Origin: Metallyticus violacea
Taxonomy: Eukaryota; Arthropoda; Insecta; Mantodea; Metallyticidae
Assembly: GCA_030762175.1 (NCBI GenBank)
Contig: CM060838.1
Location: 19,210,501 to 19,274,500, forward strand
Direction of reading: 5' to 3'
DNA: 64,000 nt
Position 1 is the first letter of the stretch. The number at the start of each line of letters is the position of its first letter. The notes beneath the pieces are model-generated. The model was not told where the DNA came from. It saw nothing but the letters and a program-made list of their open reading frames with translations, and ran no database searches. Of the stretch, positions 11,589 through 24,897 are shown in pieces. The position numbers and the translations under genes were made by a program.

Positions 11589-13254
11589 GATCTTTCATTA
11601 ACTATACCAGATTTTAAGGCGGATCGCGTTCATGTTCAAATAAACACACGGATTCTCACTTATCCAGATTCTGCAACTATATCTATTCACTTTTACTTAC
11701 AAGTGGAAAGTTGATAGAGAAACACACATGATATAAACACAAACTGTTTTCGTCAATTTTGTCCAAGACACTCGCAACATAAGCCCGTCTTTTGTCCTTA
11801 TTGCCGGACTTGATCTGTTGTGCTATTCGAATTTTATATGCTTACAAATGCAGTCTTTTGTGCACAACATTTTGAACCGTACTGGAAGTTGGAGTTTCGA
11901 ATTCCTTTTCTTGGGCCTCTTACAGCAAGTTCGAGTGAATTCAATGTTATATCTTCAGAAAAAATTACCTTGGAGTGTTTACAATTACCGTTTTCGGCAA
12001 TTAGTTTCCTATTTGCTTGAACTTTGTATCCCAGGCCATTTTCTCTTATAGTCAGAAATGCGATCGCGTCTTTGAAGATTGTAATCTTGATGAAATCGGC
12101 GTTGTATATGCTTCACACTTTGTTTCCGCTAATCTAAGAACACATAAGACATTATGTTCAATCGCCTATATAGCTCTCTAGCCTTACAGAAAGAACAGTT
12201 TATTATTTATACATTTCTTAATCTGAACCTCCATGAATATCCTTGTTAGTTAAATTGTATGATCGGCACTACCAAAACTAGATAAATTATTATGTATTAT
12301 ATTATCAAATATAATAAAAGCATTCTTATAATTTTAGTGTCTATATGTAAATTTCTTCTCTTTGGGGAGAAGAAAAGAATTCAAACTAAGCAGCAGAACG
12401 TTTCTAAGTGACCGGAAAATCTGAGTTGCTGCAACATCCCTTTTAAGAAGTTTAACCCTTAACATTTCAGAGCCTCACTTTTCAGTATAAATGAACAATT
12501 TTCTCAGGTGTTATAAAACGTTGCACAATTAAACTTAAATCCGTGTTCAGCTTTACTTCTACATATATGATACTAAAATTGTATGAATTCTTTCGTTGCT
12601 TTTGACATTAATAGAAAATAAAATTTATATATTTTAATGCAAAAATTGGGAGTTTCAGAAAAAAAAAAAAAATAAACTCATCTCATACTGTGAAATTTGT
12701 AATTTTATAGTATAGCAATTATAGAATATATATTTCTTAAACGAGGGTTTTAGTTGAATTGTTGGGCATCAGAAAAGAGAGATGAACTCTATAAATGAGG
12801 TATGAACCCATTAGCTTAAAATTAGCTTACTTTTCTTTACATTTTGGTGTAAGATGCACAAGAATTTTTGATATTTTAGGATTGTAGTTTGATTCTAATA
12901 AAATTAGTAAGGGGATAACTTGCATAATGTCTGCGATAATAGGCCTCAAACACTAATAATTTAATAATAGTAATATAGCGCATACGACCTTACTTCGCCT
13001 AGATACTATTTGCATAACGGCAAGGCGGCGATTAGTCATCGGCACACCACAGTGTGAGTTGGAGTCGCTGAAGTTACCACGCAAGATCAAGGTTGCAACG
13101 CATTACGTTGGCTTCCGAGCTGTAAACGAGTTTCAACTTGCATCACGTTTTGCGTATCTTACTTTTCTTCGCCGCTGTTGTCACATCCACTCCACCATAT
13201 CACTGCTAAAATGACTAATCAAGTAATGACAATTAATAATAACATAACATGAGA

Positions 13255-13390
13255 GCGATATGGGTCGGTGACCGAGTTTCGTGAAGGGAGGTCAGCTGTT
13301 TGGATCCCGCCAGGACCGTTCTTAGCTTATGAGCATTTTCCTCAGCCTTCATCGGGAATGCTTTCTTTCAAAATTTCTCAATTCACCTCC
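13255..13390 (+). mobile_element. SINE-B head fragment, degenerate
   Basis: GGTGACCGAGTTTCGTGAAGG then GGATCCCGCCAGGACCGT and CATTTTCCTCAGCCTTCAT align with the SINE-B head and middle; the rest is lost. Confidence 0.5.
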
Positions 13391-13525
13391 TTTATTATCA
13401 ATCTTCTTATCCTGTGTATAGGAAAAAGGAAGCGTTAACACTATTTTAAAAATATTCAAGCAATAAGCATCAGATCTGCTACATTCATTGTCACTATCGC
13501 GAATACGCGCCAGCACTACAACAAC

Positions 13526-13634
13526 AATAATAATAATAATAATAAACATTACTAATGAAAATAAGAGCATCAGCGCTACCAACCCCATGCCGTCAATATT
13601 ACTAGCTCAAGTTGAACCATTATGTTGTTGCTAT

Positions 13635-13677
<43 letters not shown>

Positions 13678-13824
13678 CACACATTAGAACTGCTATAATT
13701 TACTTTTGGGGGAAGGGCTTAGATGAAACACTATCATAACCATCAGAATTCGTGGCATATGTCTAAGGTGGGCATATAATCAATTTATAATGGGGACAGT
13801 CGAAAATGGAAATATTTATTATTA

Positions 13825-13869
<45 letters not shown>
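13526..13869. repeat. (AAT)n and (ATT)n microsatellites in opposite orientation
   Basis: AAT runs at 13526-13545 and 13634-13676, then an ATT run at 13816-13869. They are complementary and could pair. Asn-repeat reading frames here are artefacts. Confidence 0.9.
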
Positions 13870-13870
<1 letters not shown>

Positions 13871-14962
13871 ATTAACTTCGTAGATACAAGGAAGTTCAGA
13901 ATCGATAATTCTTCAGTTAGTATCCAATGGCATAGCATAGCCATTTTCTGACATATACATGTGCATATATCAAGCGGTGATGTTAAACTCTTGTTCCAAT
14001 TTTCCACAGAATTTTTTGAAATGTATTTGTTGGTTAATAACTGAACCATGAACGCTTATAAAAGAGATATTTATTTTGTCAATTGTGTGGTATGCTTTTG
14101 TTAAGTGTTAATTCTACAAAATGCAAACAATAATCAACTCCTCAATTTTCTTCAACTGAGGAACAATTGTGTTAAATTGTTAAAACTATAAAGACCGGCA
14201 TCTTATGAGTTAAATTAGCAAATAGAATCATCTCAGGCATTGCTGAAAAGTTAAGGCATAATCTTTCCGAACCAGCATATACTTAAATGTAGTGCAAAGT
14301 AATATAGTGTACTTTTTATTTTGAACGTAGTTAATTCGGTTTGTAGAATACTTCGGTCAGAAGCTTATTTCTGGAAATTACTATAGAAACAACATTGAAG
14401 CTTTTAGTATTTCGTTTTATCGTCCTTTTATTTGGACACTTCGAAGGCAGGATTTTATTTACTCAAAAACAGTACTCATTTCTGAATTCCAATTATGGCT
14501 GTATTAAGAATTTTTAGCAAACGAATAATAAAATTTCAACTGGTTTACATATATCCAAAGACAATAAGATTTTGTTCGCTTCCACTGCAGCCTCCACTCT
14601 CTAAATACTGTGGAATTTCCATCTCTTTTATTTGTAAATGTTTTGTCATTCAAAATCTACACACCCCTCACCCATTAAGATATTTTGTAAGAACAAAAAA
14701 ATTATCAAAAAGTCTTATAACTGAACTTAGTGACCAAAGGACTCAAATTCTCAGCTTGGAGCGTATTGTAATAACATTAAAGAATAAAATAAGCGTTCTA
14801 CAAGTGAAAATATGTTAGAAGAAAGGCGATATCGCTAAAGACTACGGAATACTACCGAACAATTTTATTTTTGCTAACTGGAATGCTGTATAATTAGATT
14901 ATTTTATCGTATCGTCTTGAGGTTTGAATTAAAAATATTGCGCTGCATTAACTCTCTTTCTG

Positions 14963-14963
<1 letters not shown>

Positions 14964-15028
<65 letters not shown>
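14964..15028. repeat. (ATT)n microsatellite
   Basis: Pure run of about 21 units. Confidence 0.95.
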
Positions 15029-16399
15029 GATGACGGTTCAGGCGTTCATAAGGAAAGAGTTATGATCTAACCACAGAAAAGTTAAAACGTTGAAAAACTA
15101 GGGAGAGCAACATATGAATTTTCCATTGTTTGCTTTATGAGGAGTATGTAATGAGGCATTAAAGTTATCAGCGTGCTATCAACCGTATGCTCGCCATTTC
15201 AAGCTGATGCAATATCCCATCCTCTTTCTGAGCCGCTACATACAACTAAACAACAATTTTTTCCCCTGTCTCTTTCGCATCCTGCTACAACAGGTTCAGT
15301 GTGTACCAGTTCTATAGACAAACCAGAATGACACAGCGCTATAAAATGTTTTGCATCAGTTGCACAACATGGTTCAAATACCGAATATTACCTGAATAAA
15401 GATCGTGCATATTTAATTTGCCGTTGCTGTAGTTTGAGATTTATCATTTTACATTGCAAATTGATATGTTTATTGCCTGGCAACCCATTCCTTATTTTTT
15501 TTCAATAAAAGCTCACTATTTTCAGTGATAATTATAAAAATATTAAATTAAGGTGTACTTTTATTTTCATCATTATCTTCCATCATTACTTCAGACGTTC
15601 CTCAGGACAAGGATTGACGCCATTGTCATTATCATCATTAACAACAGCATCAACTACGTAGTATAAAGCATTTGGTCTATTTTGTCATTGAGGAATCTAT
15701 GAAAAGCTTTAAAATCTTTCTAGCTTTCTGGTTGTTCTCTTTCCAACAAATTTGTCATCTAATAATATATTTTTTAAATTTAAATTAACGCCTCGTCCAT
15801 TCTGTACTTGTTTCATTATATCATATCAATTTAGTTATACGTTATTATTACTATTGCTGATATTATGTACTCATCTATAGCCTAAAACCCTGGAAACCTC
15901 ACTTCAGCTGACTTTTGTTCCCTTTGTTAAGAGCCCATTTTTCACAGTTAAACAAGTGTTGCTTTTGTCTCATAAAAATTAATGCGAGTCTTTTATTTTT
16001 AAAGCAATATTTGCTTCTCCTAATTTGAAATCCACATAATTTACCATGAACGTCCTCTTAATAGTGTGATTTATATAGAATTTTAACACATTTCTTTATA
16101 TTTATTCGACTGGAAATTCACCGAATGTCCGAATTTAACGTCAAATTACTAAATGAAATATTTGGTACTTTTGATTCCCTGTCACGAGATGTGCAGAAGT
16201 TTATTCTTTGTTGTTGTCTTTTACGCTTGGCAGCTGTTTTCGATGTTTTGTTCTAGTTGCTGTGAAAATGCAGTACATATTAAATCAACATTTCTTCCTT
16301 GTAAAGCAAAACAGGATTACGAATTCATTTACAGCTACTCGAAGAGCACACCAGAGATAATTTGGTATTTGCAATCTCTCTGAAAGAAACACAATACTG

Positions 16400-17285
16400 G
16401 CACTGGTAAACTTGGAGGCAACGGGATATCTGGTGAGTGAAAAAGGCAAACATTGTTCATCTAGACTGCCCATGGTTGTTGTAGACGTCCGGATACGACT
16501 GTAGCGGTCACGCTGTAATTCATTGAGACGTTTGAACAGGAGATCGGGTAAACCTACTCAAGTGTCAGAGAAGTGCGAAAAGTGTTCACCTAAAACCATA
16601 TAAGGTTAGAGTTGTCAATCAGTTATAGGAACCAGATAAGAATAGAAGAGTGAAGTATTGCTATTGGTGCAAAAACCCTGACATATTGTTCATCACATGG
16701 TTCCATTTATGCGGCTGTGCGAATTCACAGAACTCACGCTATTGGGTCGTCCAAATTTAACATGTCATTCATGAAGCACCTATGCGCCCAGTTAAAGTCG
16801 ACGTTGGTGCGCAATATTCGCACAGATAATATTGGGACCAGACCGTTGACGCTGCAGAATACCGCCGGATTTTCATTAGAGTTTGTTAGAAACTAGAGCT
16901 GGGTCATGGATATTTTCAACAAGACGGCGCTACATGCCATATATCAAACCAATCCATGGCGCTAATAGAAAGTTTCTTTGATTACCGGATAATCTCCAAG
17001 AACCTGTGGCCACTGGGACCTCCTGATGTGACAACAACGGACTTCTTCCTACGGGGATACCTAAAAGACAAGAGTTCGTCCTAAACGCCCGCAAACAATG
17101 GACGGTGTGAAGCACAGCATTACACAGGAGATTAATGGTATCGACAACACAGCCCAGCACAATCCAACGAGCGGCCAGTAACATAGAAGGGCATTTTGGG
17201 TTCTGCCTTATGCAGAAGAGAGAACATTTTCTATAGAGGTTAATAATCTTCCAAGATACTCTACATTTGAAGTTTAACAAATTGT
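16400..17285 (+). pseudogene. Tc1/mariner-superfamily transposase pseudogene, 3' half best preserved
   Basis: The plus strand at 16915-17080 reads QQDGATCHISNQSMALIESFF, the catalytic QQDGA block of insect mariner-type transposases, then ISKNLWPLGPPD and TTTDFFLRGYLKDK (the usual form is WPPRSPDLTPLDFFLWGYLKD). Further on, degenerate C-terminal codons contain INGIDNTAQHN and a trace of GHF. Upstream sequence to about 16400 decays into stops. No terminal repeats were found. A GAAA microsatellite follows directly. Confidence 0.65.
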
Positions 17286-17311
17286 GGTTATCATCGTTCG
17301 TTTTGAAGTGA

Positions 17312-17350
17312 ATAAAGAAAGAAAGAAAGAAAGTAAGAAAGAAAGAAAGT

Positions 17351-17389
<39 letters not shown>

Positions 17390-17400
17390 TAAGAAAGAAA
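17312..17400. repeat. (GAAA)n microsatellite with GTAA variants
   Basis: Tetranucleotide run directly after the mariner-type pseudogene. A similar purine-rich AAAG stretch lies at 4644-4721. Confidence 0.95.
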
Positions 17401-17693
17401 GGTATTAGTTCTATGTAAATCACTCAGTAATAATAACTATCACATTCCAATTAATTACGTTCTTATAACTTTTCTATGATTTGTCCTTAAATAGAAAAAA
17501 AAATCTTCACATCATAATTACTTTTAAATGTCCTAGCCTTCATATTTTCAGGTGATATATCGGGTCGTCCAAATATCTGATAACCGACGCGGTGACGGGA
17601 CTGCATCGACCGATAAGCAATTGCTCAAGGCCAGCAGGGCTACATGAGTGGGTAGGGCGGGGCGACACAAAAGTCAATGGTTTTTTTTTTATT

Positions 17694-17855
17694 TGTGTTT
17701 AACGCCCGTTTTTACTACTGAGGCACCACAGGCGGTAGACACTGATGATACATGAGATAAATAACTTCAATCAGGGAGGACGGTCCTGGTGGAATTCGAA
17801 CCCCAGACCTCCCGCTCACGGGTCTGCACCTTAACGACCTCGGCCACCCGTGATG
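17694..17855 (-). mobile_element. SINE-B with internal deletion
   Basis: Both ends are intact (head at 17855, 3' end at 17694) but about 110 bases of the body are missing between the TGATACATGAGA region and CAATCAGGGAGG. Imperfect flanks AAAGTCAATGG/AAAGTCGGTGG suggest the target duplication. Confidence 0.85.
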
Positions 17856-19299
17856 GTAAAGTCGGTGGTATAAACAGCCTGATATATTTGTAATGCGCTT
17901 AAAATTTATGAACTCGCCCATGTCACGTAACAAAATACTGCAACTGTCTTCCTTCATTTTCCACACATTTCTGGCATTTGCTTGTAAAATTACCCATTAT
18001 CCTTCTTAATTCTCAATATTAAAATTATTAATTAATGTATGAGTTGCATTGCTACTTAAAATCCAACCCAGTCACTAGCGAATTTCTCCTCAAATAATCT
18101 TCTTACACATGAGTGGACTGGGTACTTATATAAGAATGATAATAATCATTATTTGTGGAAAATTAGGAGAATTAGTTCTAGTATTTACTATTTAATATTC
18201 TTAGCAGATTATTTTAGAATTAGACAATTGCTGTTTCTCTCACTGTTCAAACAATATCGAACGATATGAGACTAAATGCCAACGTAGCAGTTCGGTAAAT
18301 TTCTTCCGCTCTCATTGGTGCAGATACACAGATACTTAAGTTATGATTCTTAACTACATTTTGAAATTTCTTTTTTCTATTTATAAAAATTATTATATAA
18401 ATAATAAAAGAATTTGATCCTTAAAACTTAATATTTTATGTAAAAGGTTTCCAATTCCAGACGTTATTTTTAAGTATTACCCCCCCCCCTTTCGCAAACG
18501 ACTTCATCAATTATTTGATGGTAATATTACGCGAGACAACGGGTACCCCTGTTTGACGCCGTAATTTGCATTTATATAATTTTTATATTATAAACTCCCT
18601 TATTATTGTCCAAAGAAAGGACTATACACTCTGAACAATTCTGATTACGTGTTGTGGAAAGCATTTCAATCGTCCTGTATGAAATATTTTAATTTTATCA
18701 TGTGCTTTAATCTAAGATACTATTTGCAAATATAATTATCTCATTTGTGCGATGAGTCTGTCTAAAATAAACATACGATCCGTCATGAACGCCTGTTTAG
18801 AACGCATTTTTTTTTCTTCATTAGAACATCGTCGATTACAAATAATGGTTTGATTCAGTATAATATTTTCTATTAAGCATGGGCCAAGAAACTGGGAGCA
18901 TTAACGTTTATTCTACCGGTGTTTTCCAGTTCAAATTGATTTGAAACCATGTTCCGTATTCATTTCAGCGTGCAAGTGAGGAATCAGTGCGAACTGACAA
19001 GGGTTTTGGCTTTAATAATAATTTTAGGTTAAAAATTAGTACAAAAACTTACCCATAATGACGATGTAGATCATAGACGAAAAAATAAATGTCGCCTGAT
19101 TAAGTTTTTGAAGTCAGAAAACTTGTATAGGAGTCACGTAATCGGCTGATTGTCAGGTATACTGAAGCATAGGGCGATACATTGGGGCAGATGATTAGTT
19201 ATGAATAACAGAGTCGTGTTCATTGTAAGCATTCGATTTCGAAAATTAAGTTTGGGAATATCAACTAGAATTCCTGTATATTCTGTTATCCTTCTCACA

Positions 19300-19995
19300 T
19301 ACAGAGGGTGCCAAAAAATGTATACACACTTCAAGCAAAGAAAAAACTGTGTTAATATAACAGAACCGAATTCACACAAACATAAAATGATGAGTACTAA
19401 TCATCTTAGACTTTTACAGTTACAACAGTTGCTCAAAATGCCCATCATCGGCGTCGATACACTTCTGAGTACGTTGAACTACTGATTGAGCAACATTTGC
19501 GAAAGTGTCCTCAGCGATTGCAGCCCATGCCGTTTCAATTTCTTCCCGAAGTGCTGTCAGTGTAGCTGGTTTTCCACGGTATACAACATCCTTAAGAGTT
19601 CTCCATAGGTAGAAGTCCAACGGAGTTAGATCCGGAGAACGTGGAGGAAACTCAATCTGACCTCTTCGTTCTATCCAGTACCTTGGAAGATTGTCATCAA
19701 GCCGAGGACGAGGGGCTTGTTGTTGGGCGAGGTCTCCAGATCTGTCCTTGTGTACGCCGCATACGGTACCACGAGTCTCAAATTTGTCTCGAATGCGTGC
19801 AATTGTTACTCGCGTTGGGGGTTCTGTACACACGTCTACATTCTCGGTTTTCCATTATCACTTTAAAATTGCGTTCCGATGTTCAAAGGATAATCTTGGC
19901 TCCATTTTGTTGTAGCAACGCGAGCTTAACGTAATGTGAGTCACGTCTGTTTACAGAACACCATACGATAATCTTGGCTTCATTTGTACATAAAT
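19300..19995 (-). mobile_element. Internally deleted Tc1/mariner (DUF4817-type) element, copy 1
   Basis: Starts at 19300 with terminal sequence TACAGAGGGTGCCAAAAAA, which is repeated in inverted form at the end of the related copy near 29143. The matching far end is not clear; homology with that copy runs to about 19995. On the minus strand an ATG at 19905 opens EPRLSFEHRNAILK, the DUF4817 helix-turn-helix; two stops follow and then RVTIARIRDKFETRGTV. The reading frame jumps over most of the catalytic domain and resumes with DDNLPRYWIERR, EFPPRSPDLTPLDFYLW and KPATLTALREEIETAW. It ends DADDGHFEQLL with a stop at 19420. It lacks the first catalytic Asp region, so it is non-autonomous. Confidence 0.8.
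19420..19905 (-). pseudogene. Transposase pseudogene of mariner copy 1
   Basis: About 160 codons instead of roughly 350 for the family. The DNA-binding N-terminus is fused to the last catalytic segment; stop codons lie close after the start (TGATAA region near 19865). An open frame of 137 codons remains from 19833, which is why it looks intact at first sight. Confidence 0.75.
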
Positions 19996-20942
19996 GCACA
20001 TAAGGTGTTTTTGCGATTCCTCAAGATTTCTCTTATGGGTGGTTAAACTGTATATTTCTAAATAAAATTGGCAAAAATATGTATAAATCCATACACATGA
20101 AGTATTCGCTCTTTAAGATAGTTTCCTTTGGACAGATACTCTTCGGCATTTGTGAGATGGGGAAATACAGCACTTCGAGCATTTATGTTCTTAAAAGTTG
20201 AGAAATTATAAAAATTCCACATAATATAATGTGCTCTGCTTAAGAGGTTACCAACTTGGGAATTCGCCCTAGTTTTGTCGGCATTGTCACTGACTAAATT
20301 CTCATTCCTGGTAACTTTTCTCATTTCCAGAAAGGTTAATGTTCATTAAAGTCATGTGCTATTCGTCCTTGAATGGCTGACCCGTTTGTTCCTCTCATAA
20401 TGTGTAGAGGTTACGGTGAAGTATTATAATGTACTTTAAATTAAAGTCCAAGCATTAAGGTCGAAGTTTAACACTTCAGTGGAACGAGGCTTGTTCTTAA
20501 TTACCGGGGGAGCGACTATCACAGGCATAGTTTGCAGGTCGCGGAGTACAAAGGTCAGGAATGTTTACGAATTTATATTTCTATGCTTTGTGCTGCGTCA
20601 TAAAGAAGAGTCGATAGCTCTGTGTGTATGCGAAACCATTTCCTTATATTACGTATCAGGTAAAACTGAGTGTTTGGAGGTAGAGAAAATAAAATTTGTA
20701 ATCGCCAGAATGCTCTAGCATGCTGAGGCTGTGTCAATTACTGAGCATTAACCCTAAAGAAGCAGCGAAGCGTTACCTTTCTTCCTGTTTGAACGCCAGG
20801 TGGTTGGCACTTTAGGTACGCTGTCGAGGTCACCTATTGTGGGATGAGCAGTTTTGTGCTTGTTCGCTTTAGTAAACTATATAATTTTATTCTTAATTAT
20901 ATTTTGTTGTTCGGAAATTAATATCGGACATAAGGCATAAAA

Positions 20943-21235
20943 TCCTGGTGGTGTAGTGGTTACCATGCTTGCCTCCTATACCCAAGATTGCGGGTTCGAA
21001 CACGGCCAGGACCGATGGATTTTTTTCGGGCGTAAAAATCCAAAGTATGGCTTCCTTCGGAAGGGAAGTAAAGCCGTGGGTCCCGTGTTGTACATTTACG
21101 GCACGAAAAAGAACCTCAAGCCTGAAAGAGAGGCCTCTGAGCAAAATTTGTCGGCCATTTCACGCCCTGAGTTGAATGAGACGCTGTTGATCTGCTCTGT
21201 TAAAGAGCGTCCATAAATAAATAAATAAATAAAAC
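20943..21235 (+). mobile_element. SINE-A, full length
   Basis: Starts TCCTGGTGGTGTAGTGG, ends in an AAAT run (21214-21235). A well preserved copy. Confidence 0.9.
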
Positions 21236-23593
21236 TTAGTACGTGTATTCTATTTATGTCATGTGGATAAAGCTTGATTTCTAGAATGGAATCTCTAAAT
21301 GTCATGTCATATCTCTTGGCTACCGGGGATTTTGTTCTTAAGGAAACTGTCAAGGTATTTGAAAAACGACCTATAGAATTGTTTACAAAAATCGGTCTTG
21401 TTGTATATTGTTCTACCTAATTTTACTCCACCTTCTGAAAAGTTAATCGCAATACTATCGACAGTTGGCATAACACAGTAGATGCACCCGCTCTTATCAA
21501 TCAAGAACATCAGTGATAAATCTCGCATTGACGGATATCACTAAATTATTAAAATATATTTTTAAATTTTAACATTGCGAATGAGCCTGAAAACATTTAC
21601 TTTTCTAAGATGGTTTCGAAAATGTGCACCGTTGCTGCGAAAGTCTAAATAAAATTTGAAATATGACTCACACATTGCAACTCTGCTCAAATTCAACTTA
21701 AAATTTTAAGTTGAAAAGTTATTCTACTAATTGAGCATTATTGATCTAACTATTAATGCTGCAAATTATCTCGCGTGTTATTTATTTATTTAAGAGAATG
21801 TGTATTTATCGATCATCGGCTGGCCGGTGCGAAAGGCACTCGACTGTCAACTGTCGAGATTTCTGCTGCTTAAAGCGAGGGTCGCACAGTAATTATGCAA
21901 TATCTGAAAAGCATTAAAGTAATTCGTATGAGAAACTATATACTACTTTTAAATACATATTACTTTTATTTCCAACTACTTTTTAAACGCTACTTTACCT
22001 AACATTGTCATCTTACTTTCGGCTAATACAAATAAATAAACAACGAACAAAACAGCCATCTTCCTAATCAATTTTCAAAAGAATGCTTTGTATAGCTTGT
22101 GGTATAAAACAACTGCAGTCCAAAATTAGCTCGCTTTCCTGGAAGCCTTTGAGCGCAGCATCCCTTAAGGATACCACAAACGCCGTTTCCGTGAATGAAG
22201 CATCAAGATAACATTTCTGAACGACGGAAGTGGCGTTAGCATTTCCTGCGTAGGACCGATGCTTTATTGTTAAGACACAAGTGCTATTTTTATGTGCAGG
22301 ATTAATTGCTAACAAGAACTGTAGTTCCCAAAATTACGGAAAAATATTGTCCTATGAATAGAATGGTCTAAGTGCTGACCACTTAAGAGTGGTTGTCGCA
22401 GAAAAATACCCCGTATAATAATAAAAGTTGTCGGTGCTGAAACCATACCGCTTATCAATACCACAGGGAAAAAAATGAATAGCGACTGATCACAGAATCA
22501 AACTAAAAACAAATACAAACATATTCAAGCTTCTAAGGAAACTTTCTTTGGCCTTAGGGCCGCACAATTTATTATTTTAATATTTATATGAGACGATAAA
22601 ATAATTACAAATAATAGAACATGCTCTAATTTATATTGACGTGTCAAATTTCAAAACGTGAGGAAGAGGGCAGAGCCATTCCCTTCCCCAATTAATGTAC
22701 CGCGCCTAGATCCTCAAGTGATTTTGGTGATTATGAATAATGAATGATAAGCGCACTCTGTGAGCCCAAAGGCATTAATTTAATCTAGGAGTTACAGAAC
22801 AACCTTAGCTAGGCGTCTTGATTCAAACAAAATTCCAGCCTGAATTATTAATTTTGTACCGATACCTTGAATAGCCATGTTACATGTCTGTACAGTCGAT
22901 GTTCTATCTCACTGTAAGGTTATTTTAATTTAACATTTATTAATGCGTTACCTACACAATGCTCTGAACGTTTACTCAGAGATAGAGAAATGGCAGCTAT
23001 ATTTTTGCATAAAGCGCGTATACCGTCGGGTTTAAACGTTACATATTATTATTTTTTTTCCCCCACATACTCTTAATGCTAGTTTCATCTGTTTGCATGC
23101 ATAACGTTACCTTCCATACTCAATATTTACTTTTATCACCTTCACTTGTCTTTTCTAGCCATAGAAGAACTCGAGCAGTTTGAAATATAGCGATTAATCT
23201 GTGACTTTTTCTCAGAGTTTTATAATGTTCTGCTTTTCTAGTTATTTTGTTACATTGTTAACAGTGTTATAACGTTATTTTTCATTTATATTATATATTT
23301 GCATTTACTAAAAATACTTTCGCTTTCTTTACTTCTTTTCACCGCAATTATCTAACTCCTTAGATATAATTGAAACTGCCATTAGGCGTTATGGCCATAT
23401 GGAGCTATACATTTAGTTGAACAATTTTTTTCTGATTGTGACACCATTAAAGCAATAAAATAATTAAGGGCTTTCATTTCAAAACTTTCCAGTCTTAATA
23501 ATTACTTATTTAAATTTAATTTTAACTTAAGTAAAAAATAAAACAAAAAGCAAATAATTAAAAAGAGGAAGAAGAAGCCAATTTAGATATTGG

Positions 23594-23890
23594 TTTTTTT
23601 TTTTGATTGATTTATTTACGGACGCTCTTTAACATTTCAGGTCATCAGCGAACATTCAATTCAGAGCGTGAAACGGCCGATAAATTTGCTCAGAGACCTC
23701 TTATTTCAGGCTTGACGTTCATTATCATGCCGTAAATTTACCACACGGGACCTACGGTTTTACTTCCCTTCCGAAGGAAGTCATACTTAGGATTTTTACG
23801 CCCGAAAAAATCCATCGGTCCTGGCCGGGTTCGAAACCGCGTTCTTGGGTGTAGGAGGCAAGTATGGTAACCACTGCACCACCAGGATTG
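23594..23890 (-). mobile_element. SINE-A, full length
   Basis: T-rich tail at 23594, head ending CACCACCAGGATTG at 23890, next to a G9 run. Confidence 0.9.
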
Positions 23891-24897
23891 ACTATTGGGG
23901 GGGGGGTTAAAACAAATGTTATTTACATTTTAGGCTTCAGCCATTATCCCCAGCTACCCTCCATATTCTAATTTCAATTGCTATTCCTAAACCAACATAT
24001 TTAAATCTTAAAGACAAACAAATTATCACATTGTTTGTTTTCTATCATTGTTATTGTTAGAATTTAGACAGAATGAAGTTCTTTTTTGGTGATAAATTAT
24101 TTCAAAATTCTGAAATAGGGTGTGTAATGTAATATTAATAATTGTTAAGGATATTGTTCAAAATAAACTGTGTTTGCATCGTCAAACTAGCTGATTAATT
24201 TTTTATTTTTTTCAAATTCAAACAACAGTAACAATCCAGTTGACAGACAACGATAGAAAATACAAGATGTGATAGCAATTTAATTCTTTTTAAAATTGAA
24301 GCACTATAAGGTAGGAATGCTATTTTAAATTTTAAAGTAACAGTGGCTGCTGGTGAGGAAATTAAACGTAAAATATAATTAATATTGACATTTTTGTTTG
24401 AATTAAATTTATTTTAAATATATTATATATGCCTTAAACCACCAATAATTTATGGTACAAGTTCTTAAAGTGTATTTTTTGGGACAAGTGTGAAGTTAAG
24501 AAGCAATGCTAAGCCGAGCTTCTTAAACACACGAATCTGAAAAAAAAAAAAAAACATATTTAAGAATGCACAGCATACAATCTTTTTTTCTACGACAGCG
24601 CAAGATTTACATTGAATAAGTATTTCAAGATGGAGAGGTTATGAGATCACGATTTCATGGTCATCTATATCCTGTGGAGATAATTTCGAGCACACAGTAA
24701 AAATTTGTACAATATCCAAGTTTCGGGTATTCGAAATGGAAAATGAAATGATTATCTAGGCTACAAAATTCGCTCTATCAGATTTGATACCACAAAAAAT
24801 CCAAGAAAATGTATAAATCAGTGCATGATAAGTTTATGAAGTGATATTCAAAGAAAAATATGAATCAATTAACAAAATCGCTTTTACTTTCCGAATT

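Larger units (their letters stand above)
10850..11960 (-). pseudogene. Tc1/mariner-superfamily transposase pseudogene with two nested SINEs
   Basis: Minus-strand frames follow a DDE transposase of the insect type with DUF4817-like N-terminus. They give VVHKRLHL, AYKIRIAQQIKSGNKDKRRAY and KIDENSLCLYHVCFS (11860-11720), RYSCRIWISENPC (11680), then KIVWSHPFCW and ITYLNMLEF (11235-11180). QQDG corresponds to the second catalytic Asp region (about 11140). After that come PRQWIGKESET, TAWPPRSPD (11050), FFFWGFIIGQVYGIPVDDLDDL (written here as one motif of the C-terminal domain, 11020-10955) and a tail RIDVYHATKDSHVE (10890-10850). At least five frameshifts or stops. The coding sequence is broken at 11244-11588 by a SINE-B that itself carries a SINE-A. 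Confidence 0.75.
11960..16400. other. No gene seen; microsatellites and one SINE-B scrap
   Basis: Includes a CpG-rich patch at 13010-13200 that I could not assign, and a 107-codon open frame (14495-14818) whose AT-biased sequence matches nothing I know. Confidence 0.5.
17860..20940. other. No gene seen outside mariner copy 1
   Basis: Short unrelated frames, including 20479-20718 (79 codons, unrecognised). A C9 run lies at 18481. Confidence 0.5.

Noticed and set aside
16930..17280. 116-codon minus-strand frame
   Set aside because: Antisense shadow of the mariner-type transposase readable on the plus strand.
17312..17400. CRISPR-like or regularly spaced repeat
   Set aside because: A simple GAAA microsatellite without spacers; no CRISPR array or prokaryotic gene is present anywhere in the window.
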